A stretch of 10,574 nt of DNA from an uncultured Bacteroidales bacterium (GTDB lineage Bacteria > Bacteroidota > Bacteroidia > Bacteroidales > Bacteroidaceae). Every line of letters starts with the position of its first letter. The first letter of the stretch is position 1. Location of the stretch: assembly GCA_902803195.1 (NCBI GenBank), contig CADCOX010000390.1:1-10574 (forward strand). Reading direction: 5' to 3'. Under the pieces are notes generated by a model. It was not told where the DNA came from and ran no database searches. It saw only the letters and a list, made by a program, of their open reading frames with translations. Below, in pieces: positions 1-5,869 of this stretch. The position numbers and the translations under genes are program-made.

Positions 1-791
1 GGCTTGTCGATGAGATGAACTTTGCCGAAGGCGAGTGCCATCTGCCAGTAGGTCCAGTCGCGCAAGGCACGGATGGCGACGTACTCGGGTATCATGACTT
101 TCGTCTGGTAGTCGACGAGCGAGGTATCCATCCGCTCGAGCGCAAAGTTGCAGTTGTTGATGACGGAGTAGTAGGGGCGTCGATCGGCATAGGTATTCCC
201 CTCCTCGACCGCGAAGTTGGCTACGTCCTGCAAGTCCTTATCGGCATCGGAGGTCGTCGTCATCAGGTCGCTTCGCAGTTCGCCGAGCAGGACATAGCGT
301 TCGCCCAAGCGTTGGAACTGTGTCAATATGCCCATGACGCTGTATAGCGAATCGCCCGGATGCTCGATGCGTTCGCCTTTGTCGATGACTACGCTGGTGG
401 AGTCGGTGTCGAAGACGTCAGAGCAAGCAGAGAAGGTCAACAGAAATAATGGGAGAAAAAAACTTATTCCCGCCCCCACAGCCTCTCTCCCGGCCTTGGC
501 CGTCCTTAGCAGAGGAGTTCTGCTTCGGTCGCTCATGACGGCTTGACATTCTTCAAAAGTGAAGCGACCAAGGTCGAGCGCAGTCAACCCGTTATTTCCT
601 TCGCTACCCCTGTTAGGGAGGGGAGAAGCCTTCAGCGTAGAAAGGAGAAGCCTCTCCCCCGACCCCTCCCCTGTTCTTGAAGGGTCAAGCGTCTCTTCGA
701 GCCGAGCGAGGGAGGGGAGTATATACCTGTGGAGGCTGTTTTTAACTCCATTCTTTATTGTATTTATTATCATAGTCATCATGCTGCTCAT
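1..791 (-). CDS. SusD-B: SusD/RagB-like outer-membrane lipoprotein, 5' part only
   Basis: This is the N-terminal part of a SusD/RagB nutrient-binding lipoprotein, the expected partner of SusC-B just upstream. The frame runs open off the left edge. From the ATG at 536 the protein begins with a basic n-region, a hydrophobic core (ISFFLPLFLLTFSAC) and a lipobox Cys at residue 38, then CSDVFDTD. SusD-type sequence follows: LLGELRSDLM (83-92, like WGELRSDNV in SusD-A), YYSVINNCNFALERMD (122-137) and the helix IRALRDWTYWQMALAFGKV (155-173). The same frame stays open upstream for 85 more codons to an ATG at 791, which lies 4 nt after a leader shared with Fas-1. That extension is made mostly of repeat sequence, so the Cys would then be residue 123, far too deep for an ordinary signal peptide. 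The family call is firm; the start (791 or 536) is unresolved. Confidence 0.86.
   Translation of the reverse strand, partial: MSSMMTMIINTIKNGVKNSLHRYILPSLARLEETLDPSRTGEGSGERLLLSTLKASPLPNRGSEGNNGLTALDLGRFTFEECQAVMSDRSRTPLLRTAKAGREAVGAGISFFLPLFLLTFSACSDVFDTDSTSVVIDKGERIEHPGDSLYSVMGILTQFQRLGERYVLLGELRSDLMTTTSDADKDLQDVANFAVEEGNTYADRRPYYSVINNCNFALERMDTSLVDYQTKVMIPEYVAIRALRDWTYWQMALAFGKVHLIDK
476..516. repeat. Degenerate copy of the GC-rich repeat within the SusD-B signal region
   Basis: CCACAGCCTCT (476-486) is identical to 5651-5661. It is followed by a diverged C/G-rich stretch and TTAGCAGAGGAG, which parallels TTAGGGAGGGGAG in copy 2. On the minus strand it encodes the signal n-region AGREAVGAG, against GGEAVAVG at the same place in Fas-1. 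An internal GGCC-TT-GGCC palindrome lies at 492-501. The match is short and imperfect, so confidence is moderate. Confidence 0.5.
605..675. repeat. GC-rich palindromic interspersed repeat, copy 1
   Basis: Two blocks match copy 2 exactly by hand alignment: 607-633 equals 5674-5700 (27 bp) and 650-675 equals 5656-5681 (26 bp). The blocks are in swapped order here, as if cut from a tandem of the unit. The core pairs CCCCTCCC with GGGAGGGG. It is followed directly by the inverted-repeat arm at 673. On the minus strand, in the SusD-B frame, it encodes KASPLPNRG, the same peptide as in Fas-1. Confidence 0.85.
673..715. repeat. Left arm of a 43-bp imperfect inverted repeat
   Basis: This arm pairs with the reverse complement of 838-880 over 43 bp with two mismatches (GG against TA near positions 682-683). 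The arms are 122 bp apart. It contains an internal small palindrome, CTTGAAGGGTCAAG, and ends in GAGGGAGG. If SusD-B starts at 791, the arm is translated in frame within the N-terminal extension. Confidence 0.9.
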
Positions 792-795
792 TATT

Positions 796-832
796 AATAT
801 ATGTTGATGTTATCTATTCCTGTTTGTTGTCC
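796..832 (-). promoter_or_regulatory. Conserved 37-nt 5' leader before the SusD-B ATG at 791
   Basis: Read on the minus strand this AT-rich stretch aligns with 5829-5793, upstream of Fas-1, with 32 of 37 bases identical and no gap. The shared first half reads GGACAMCAAACARGWATAGA. It ends 4 nt before the ATG at 791; the Fas-1 copy ends 6 nt before the ATG at 5786. I see no Bacteroidota TAnnTTTG -7 element in it. It could be an untranslated leader, a translation-initiation region or a protein-binding site. Confidence 0.6.
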
Positions 833-837
833 ATTTT

Positions 838-880
838 CCTCCCTCGCTCGGCTCGAAGAGACGCTTGATACTTCAAGAAC
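838..880. repeat. Right arm of a 43-bp imperfect inverted repeat
   Basis: This is the inverted partner of 673-715. It begins 25 nt after the SusC-B stop codon in the direction of transcription and ends 46 nt before the ATG at 791. It also holds a small palindrome, CTTGATACTTCAAG on the plus strand. In RNA the two arms could form a long stem with the leader and the 791 start codon in its loop. Confidence 0.9.
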
Positions 881-905
881 TTCTTCATAACAACCGAAAC
901 TTGAA

Positions 906-3900
906 TTACAGATTAATCTTCACGCCCAGTTGGAACGAGCGGCTGCTGGGCACGAGTCCCGCATCAACGCCTTGATGGAGTACTGCGGTCGACAAGGAGA
1001 ATTCTGGGTCTGCGCCGAGATAACGGGTCAGCGTGAACACGTTGTTAGCAGCAGCCCACACCTTGATGCCTTGGATAGCAGACAGACGGATAGGCAAGTC
1101 GTAGGTCAGGCGGAGTGTGCGCATCTTCAGGAATGAAGCATCCTCAACCCATCGGTCGCTGGCGCGGCTGTTGCCCATGGGGTCGCCGTATGTGGCGCGG
1201 GGCATGTCGGTTAGCTGTCCATCGGCCGTCCAGCGGTTCTCCATGGCTGTCGTCTGATTGAAGAGGTTGCTACCGGCTTCCAGTTGTTGTCGCAAGGCGT
1301 TGTAGGCGTCGCCTCCGAGGCTATAGGCAAAGATGCCGTCGAGGGCTACTCGTCGCCACTTCAGTTGCAGGTTGACGCTGCCGTAGATGTCGGGGTTGGG
1401 GTCGCCCAGTACGATTCGGTCCCTATCGTCGATGATGCCATCGTGGTTTTGGTCGACGAAGCGAACGTCGCCAGCACCGTATGCCACTTTCTCGCCGTTG
1501 GCGCTGATGAGGCCTAAGCCATCCGCGGCTGCAGCAGCTGCGTCGGCGTACACTCCGCGTGTCTGCCAACCATAGAAGACGCCGGCAGGCATACCTTCGG
1601 AGGTGAGGATGGTAGCGCCCGCCACGTCGGTCGTGAAGGCTCCGTTCGCGAGTTTCTGAATCTTGTTCTTGTAGTGTCCGAGCGTAGCACCGAGCGTCAG
1701 TTTCCAGTCTCGGTGTTCGACGATGCGCGCCGAGGTCGCGAGTTCGAAGCCGCGGTTGGTCAGTTCGCCATCGTTGTCCCAGTAGTAAGTCATGCCCGCC
1801 ACGTCGGCCAGTTGCTTGCGAGTGACGAGGTCAGTGGTGCGTGCCCAGAACACGTCGGCACTCAGTTGCCAGCGGTCGTGCCACATCGAGAGGTCGAGGC
1901 CCACGGCGGCGCGCCGGGTTGTTTCCCATTTGAGTTGTTCGTTGCCTATGTTGGACAGGAGCAGACCCGCAGCATCTTGTATGGGCGAGACCGCCTGTCG
2001 GTAGGTGCGGTAGGCCAGCAGGGGCTGTCGGTCGTTGCCCGTTTGGCTGAGTGCGATGCGTAGGCGGGCAGTGTTCAGCGCTCGCAGCTGCTGCATCCAT
2101 TGTTCGCCCGTGACGAGCCATGCCGCTTGCAGCGAAGGGTTCACCGCCCAGCTGACGCCACAAACCTTCAGTCCGGCGGCTTCGCGACCATAGCGCGACG
2201 AGGTGGCGAGTTCCAGTCCGAGGTCCACCGTGTACTTCTCCTTCAGCGCATAGTCAGCCGTGAGGTACCAGGCAGCCTCTCGTTCCTTGTAGTTGTCGCC
2301 GCCTATCCACCGCAGGCCGCTGTTGGTGTTGGAGAGCGCCCGCATGAAGTCCGAGCCAGTGTTGTAGCCTAAGCCTGAGTTCCATTTGTAGAAGGTATTG
2401 TAGAAACGCCCGCCGAAAGCCACATCGAGCGTGCTGGGAAAGCCTCTGAGCACAGCCCAGTCCAGGCATCCCTCGGCGCTCAGCGTGCTCTGGCGTGCCA
2501 TCAGGTTCGCCACCATGTTCAGCGCTGTCGCGTAGACCTCTCCCTGTGCGTTCACGAGTGGCACGTCGGCCACGCCCTCGTCGGGTCGGAAGATGTCCTC
2601 GGCCGTTTTATCCCACGTGAACCCGAATATGGCCCTCACCTTCAGGCGGTCGGTGAAGGTGTAGGAGGGTCGCAGATTCAGGTTGAAGCGGTATTTGTCG
2701 ACGTCGGGGATGTCGTCGCCTGTCAGGGCGATGGGGTTGCCGATGCCCAGTTCGTCGGCGTCGTTCATCCTGCGCGTCTCTTGCCCCTTCAGGTTGTGTT
2801 GCCACGGTCCGTAGAGCGGCGATTTGACCATAGCCAGGAAGGCAGGGTTGTGGACGTCGTCGAGGCCGTCAACGTTCGCACGGGTCATGGTTTGTGCGTA
2901 GGCGATGTCGGCGGCGAGGAAGAGGCGTTCCGTGAGGCGTATGTCGCTGTTGAAGCGCACGTTCAGGCGTCCGAAGTGAGTGCCGTCGACGTTACCGTCG
3001 TTCTTGCCATAGCCGAGTGCGAAGCGGTAGAGCGCCACCTCGTCGCCGCCGGCCACGTTGATGCCGTATTGCTGCATGAAGCCCGTGCGGTTCACCTCGC
3101 CGAGCCAGTCGGTCTGCTGGTGCGTGTCCCAGTAGTAGGACCGTGTAGGGTCGTCTTCAGTGAAATGCAGGCGTTCGCGCTCTTCCGTCTTCAGGCCGCG
3201 CATGACGTCGGTGGCATAGCGGGTATAGGCCCCTGCCTTCATCATGGGAAGCGTCCGGTAGGGCGTGACGACGCCCATCGCCGCGTTCACCTCGATGCGT
3301 GTTGCCATGTCCTGTGCGCGCTTGGTCCTGATCATCACCACTCCGGCGGCACCCTTCGAGCCCCAGCGGGCCGAGCCATCGCGCATGATGTCGATGCTCT
3401 CGATGTCGTCGGCGTCGATCATCGCCAGGGGGTTGTGCTCGTAGCCTGCCACCGTCGTGTAGGCCTCGTCCTGTGTCTGCCACTCCACGCCGTCTACGAC
3501 GAACAACGGCTGACTGTCGAGGCAGACCGACTGCAGGCCGCGTACGAAGTAGGTCTCTGCGCTGCCGGGCTGCCCGTTTTGGCGCGTGGCGTGGAGCGGA
3601 GCCGTCGCGCGGAGGTCGTCGGCCGAGCGAGGCGTCAGGTGAGTGCGGAGGTCGGCGGGGGCGGTGTCGTCGAGGGTGTCGAGCAGGCGTACGCAGAGCT
3701 CAGTGCGTCCCTGCAGGGCCACCACCTGCTGCTGGCAGCCGGGTGCGGCGATGGTCAGCAGCACATCGGTCGACGGCAATCGCAGCTCGAAGCGTCCGTC
3801 GTCGTCGGTCATCGCGCTCACCTTGAGGGCCGTTTGTGCTATGCTGGCCCCTGCGAACCCCTCGCCCGTCGCGGCGCGCACGATGCGGCCGCGCACGGTG

Positions 3901-4022
3901 GTGAGCGCTGTCGGGGTCGCCGAGGACTGCTCGGGGGCTGCCGTCGGGGTGCTCTCCGCCTGTTGTGTTGCCGCAGCCGTGGCGCTGCAGGCGAGCATCA
4001 GTAGTAGAATATGAAGTTTCAT
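906..4022 (-). CDS. SusC-B: SusC/RagA-family TonB-dependent receptor
   Basis: This is a complete 1038-residue outer-membrane receptor that would import a ligand captured with its SusD lipoprotein, powered by TonB-ExbBD. A signal peptide (MKLHILLLMLACSATAAA) is followed by a T/A/P/S-rich linker (about 19-41). A carboxypeptidase-regulatory-like beta domain spans about 42-114 (VRGRIVRAATGEGFAGASI). The TonB plug covers about 118-236, with the SusC-class signatures PLFVVDGVE (172-180), DIESIDIMRDGSA (206-218) and GSKGAAGVVMIRTKR (221-235). The rest is a beta-barrel ending in VKINL. A calcium-loop-like DQNHDGIIDDRD lies near 855-866, as is common in this family. No STN domain is present. The start follows the Fas-1 stop by 12 nt, implying co-transcription. 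LMLAC resembles a lipobox, but the hydrophobic stretch is short and AAA-T is a better type I cleavage site. Confidence 0.95.
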   Translation of the reverse strand: MKLHILLLMLACSATAAATQQAESTPTAAPEQSSATPTALTTVRGRIVRAATGEGFAGASIAQTALKVSAMTDDDGRFELRLPSTDVLLTIAAPGCQQQVVALQGRTELCVRLLDTLDDTAPADLRTHLTPRSADDLRATAPLHATRQNGQPGSAETYFVRGLQSVCLDSQPLFVVDGVEWQTQDEAYTTVAGYEHNPLAMIDADDIESIDIMRDGSARWGSKGAAGVVMIRTKRAQDMATRIEVNAAMGVVTPYRTLPMMKAGAYTRYATDVMRGLKTEERERLHFTEDDPTRSYYWDTHQQTDWLGEVNRTGFMQQYGINVAGGDEVALYRFALGYGKNDGNVDGTHFGRLNVRFNSDIRLTERLFLAADIAYAQTMTRANVDGLDDVHNPAFLAMVKSPLYGPWQHNLKGQETRRMNDADELGIGNPIALTGDDIPDVDKYRFNLNLRPSYTFTDRLKVRAIFGFTWDKTAEDIFRPDEGVADVPLVNAQGEVYATALNMVANLMARQSTLSAEGCLDWAVLRGFPSTLDVAFGGRFYNTFYKWNSGLGYNTGSDFMRALSNTNSGLRWIGGDNYKEREAAWYLTADYALKEKYTVDLGLELATSSRYGREAAGLKVCGVSWAVNPSLQAAWLVTGEQWMQQLRALNTARLRIALSQTGNDRQPLLAYRTYRQAVSPIQDAAGLLLSNIGNEQLKWETTRRAAVGLDLSMWHDRWQLSADVFWARTTDLVTRKQLADVAGMTYYWDNDGELTNRGFELATSARIVEHRDWKLTLGATLGHYKNKIQKLANGAFTTDVAGATILTSEGMPAGVFYGWQTRGVYADAAAAAADGLGLISANGEKVAYGAGDVRFVDQNHDGIIDDRDRIVLGDPNPDIYGSVNLQLKWRRVALDGIFAYSLGGDAYNALRQQLEAGSNLFNQTTAMENRWTADGQLTDMPRATYGDPMGNSRASDRWVEDASFLKMRTLRLTYDLPIRLSAIQGIKVWAAANNVFTLTRYLGADPEFSLSTAVLHQGVDAGLVPSSRSFQLGVKINL

Positions 4023-4034
4023 CGTCTTCGTTCG

Positions 4035-5786
4035 TTATCTTGTTTTCGTGTTACGTTCTTCAAGTGTTTTCGGAGCGTCGCTCCGTGCCGAGCGCCCGTT
4101 CTCGTCGTCCACGTCGACCGGCACCAGCCGTATGCGGTCGATGCGGAACTTGCGTACGTAGCCGTTGCGGGCATCGGCGGCCGAGACGCGTGTTTGTACC
4201 TTCAGCGACGTCGTGGGAGCGATGTCAAGGGCGACATGCTCGGGCTGCACGCGCCACATGCCGTCGTGGACGTCGCTCACGGGCAGCTGCACGGCCTCGA
4301 AGGCCTTGATGCTGACGATGTCCGGCAGCCGTTCGCCCTTGTCGTCAATGCCCGTGATCTCCATGGGCGTATTCTGGTTCTTGGCCGTAGCGCGTCCGTT
4401 AGCTCCCGTGTACATCAGTTGGAAGGTGACCTTCGTCCGCTCGGCGGCCATGTTGGCGCCGTCGACAATGGGATTGACGAAGTCCACGTAGATGTCGTAG
4501 GCCGTAGCGAGCGCGTCGGCGATGTAGAAGGTGCTACCGCCGTCCATGTTCCCGCTGGAGACCTCGAGGTAGCTGTTCTCGCTGACGCCTTGTACGAGGC
4601 TGGTGGCGTTGGTGTTGCGGATGTAGCAGTTCGAGCCCGACATCGCCGTGCGGCTGTCCAGATCCTCGGCCTCGGTCTGCAGGACGTGGCGCCACACGCA
4701 GCGGTCGTTGCGGTTCAACGTCTCGGCGGCCACGTAGACCACTCCGTTGGAAGCTTCGATGCGCTCGTAGCCTTGCAGGTAGGGCCGTGCGGGTTTGATG
4801 GTCCGTCCGGTAGTGGTGACGAGGCTGTCGGCCCTCGCGTCGACGATGCCGCGGAAGGTGAGTCCTCCCAGCAGCGCCTGAGCCGCCTGCACACTCTTCA
4901 CGCTGTCTGCCGCTTCGGCGTCGGCGTTGTAGGGCGTGAAAGCGGCAGCGATGCGCTCCAGTTCGGCCTGCCACACCGCATCGGAGGGCAGGATCATCGT
5001 GTAGAGCGAGTCCTCGCATCCGAGGTGTCCTATCCCGTAGCGGGCATCTTGGAGCAGGGCGTTATAGTCGGCGAACACGCTATCGTAGGCAGTGGAGTGT
5101 TTGTCGTCATAGACCTTTCGGTCGAATCGAGCCACGAAGGCCGACAGCTGGGAGTAGCGCCCGTCGGCATCCATCAGTTCGCGGATATTGTATTGATAAG
5201 GAATGGGCGCCTTGAGTTTATGCAACAGCCCATTCGCTGCCGAGATATTGGCATGGGCTATGTCGGCTCCGTTGAAAGCCGTAGGACTGTTGTACCGCAT
5301 GGATTTCCCATTGAGCATCACGATACTGCCAACAGCCGACGTAGGGTTACTGAATCGCGCGATATGGTTGAGCACCATGCGCTCTACGGCAGCCTGATCG
5401 TTCAGGTTGAGGTCGGCGAGGCCTTCGTCGGTCGGAGCCCACACCGTATAGGTCTGGTCGCTCATGAGACACTCGTCCCTGCCTGTCTGCTTCAAGGCTT
5501 TGCAGAAGATGGTGAGCTGTGGGTCGGCCTCGATGATTTCCATCAGGTTCTGCCCACTCAGGTCCTTCTGTCGCCCGTAGTGGTCGTCCCACTCGGAGGA
5601 GCAGGAGATGAGTAGGGGAACAATGAGAAGGAGTAGCCTCAGCCCCACAGCCACAGCCTCTCCCCCGACCCCTCCCCTGTTAGGGAGGGGAGAAGCCTTC
5701 GGCGTAGAGGGAAGCATAAGCCTACGTAGGCAATTACTATGTATTATTCTTAAGGTATTCATTCCCATAGTGATCAAGCTATTCAT
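4035..5786 (-). CDS. Fas-1: two-domain fasciclin (FAS1) lipoprotein
   Basis: This is a predicted surface or outer-membrane lipoprotein of 583 residues from the ATG at 5786. The hydrophobic core LLLLIVPLLIS leads to lipobox Cys62, then an acidic CSSEWDD. FAS1 domain 1 spans about 75-195, with YTVWAPTDEGLADL (113-126), NH (140-141) and NGLLHKL (185-191). FAS1 domain 2 spans about 212-357, with YTMILPSDAVW (262-272) and NGVVYVAAETL (347-357). A beta-rich C-terminal region (about 360-560) ends in RIRLVPVD. FAS1 domains serve adhesion or ligand binding; the exact role here is inferred from context. Residues 25-48 come from an interspersed GC-rich repeat (PKASPLPNRGG). Other in-frame ATGs are at 5768, 5762 and 5717. 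5717 gives a shorter 38-residue signal, whereas 5786 is favoured by the conserved leader. The stop is 12 nt before SusC-B. Confidence 0.9.
   Translation of the reverse strand: MNSLITMGMNTLRIIHSNCLRRLMLPSTPKASPLPNRGGVGGEAVAVGLRLLLLIVPLLISCSSEWDDHYGRQKDLSGQNLMEIIEADPQLTIFCKALKQTGRDECLMSDQTYTVWAPTDEGLADLNLNDQAAVERMVLNHIARFSNPTSAVGSIVMLNGKSMRYNSPTAFNGADIAHANISAANGLLHKLKAPIPYQYNIRELMDADGRYSQLSAFVARFDRKVYDDKHSTAYDSVFADYNALLQDARYGIGHLGCEDSLYTMILPSDAVWQAELERIAAAFTPYNADAEAADSVKSVQAAQALLGGLTFRGIVDARADSLVTTTGRTIKPARPYLQGYERIEASNGVVYVAAETLNRNDRCVWRHVLQTEAEDLDSRTAMSGSNCYIRNTNATSLVQGVSENSYLEVSSGNMDGGSTFYIADALATAYDIYVDFVNPIVDGANMAAERTKVTFQLMYTGANGRATAKNQNTPMEITGIDDKGERLPDIVSIKAFEAVQLPVSDVHDGMWRVQPEHVALDIAPTTSLKVQTRVSAADARNGYVRKFRIDRIRLVPVDVDDENGRSARSDAPKTLEERNTKTR
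4071..4085. other. Perfect 15-nt hairpin near the end of Fas-1
   Basis: CGGAGCGTCGCTCCG is a perfect 7-bp palindrome with a single central base. It encodes RSDAP near the Fas-1 C-terminus and lies about 50 nt before the SusC-B start. On the transcribed strand it is followed by AAAACAC, not a U-tract, so it is not an intrinsic terminator. It could affect RNA stability or SusC-B translation, or simply reflect coding sequence. Confidence 0.4.
5656..5717. repeat. GC-rich palindromic interspersed repeat, copy 2, inside the Fas-1 signal region
   Basis: It shares exact 26- and 27-bp blocks with copy 1 (605-675). The core is a perfect 8-bp stem, CCCCTCCC (5669-5676) and GGGAGGGG (5683-5690), around CTGTTA. 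It is translated on the minus strand, in the Fas-1 frame, as roughly MLPSTPKASPLPNRGGVGG. It lies between the leader-linked start at 5786 and the hydrophobic signal core. Confidence 0.85.
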
Positions 5787-5792
5787 TATACC

Positions 5793-5829
5793 ATTATATA
5801 TTGTTGTTATCTATACTTGTTTGGTGTCC
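5793..5829 (-). promoter_or_regulatory. Conserved 37-nt 5' leader before the Fas-1 ATG at 5786
   Basis: It aligns without gaps to 832-796 upstream of SusD-B, with five mismatches. It lies directly downstream of a GC-rich hairpin and 6 nt before the ATG. Conservation is higher here than in the following 81 coding bases (about 52 of 81 identical), which points to a constraint on the leader itself or a recent shared origin. Confidence 0.6.
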
Positions 5830-5851
5830 TCTCCCCTCCCAGGGGGGAGAG
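5829..5851. other. GC-rich hairpin in the Fas-2/Fas-1 spacer
   Basis: CTCTCCCC (5829-5836) pairs perfectly with GGGGAGAG (5844-5851) around a 7-nt loop. It starts about 19 nt after the Fas-2 stop. On the transcribed strand the 3' side runs into GACACCAAACAAG with no U-tract, so it is not a classical terminator. It may be an RNA-processing or attenuation site, or another fragment of the GC-rich repeat family. Confidence 0.5.
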
Positions 5852-5869
5852 TCTGAAGAGTCTTCTCTC

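Noticed and set aside
2781..4004. Plus-strand open frame of 407 codons
   Set aside because: It is antisense to the plug and early barrel of SusC-B, with no family motif of its own. The same applies to the other plus-strand frames, such as 6515-7435 and 7764-8687.
4071..4085. Terminator before SusC-B
   Set aside because: The perfect stem is inside the Fas-1 coding region and is followed by A residues on the transcribed strand.
4011..5615. Long plus-strand open frame of 534 codons
   Set aside because: It is antisense to Fas-1, which has a signal peptide, FAS1 motifs and operon spacing. The plus-strand translation shows no recognisable domain; long antisense frames are common in GC-rich coding DNA.
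5784..5801. TATAAT-like boxes in the Fas-1 leader as a sigma-70 promoter
   Set aside because: Bacteroidota primary promoters use a TAnnTTTG -7 element, which I do not find here. Such boxes are expected by chance in AT-rich DNA.
5829..5851. Intrinsic terminator between Fas-2 and Fas-1
   Set aside because: The stem is strong, but no U-tract follows on the transcribed strand. It is kept only as a hairpin of unknown role.
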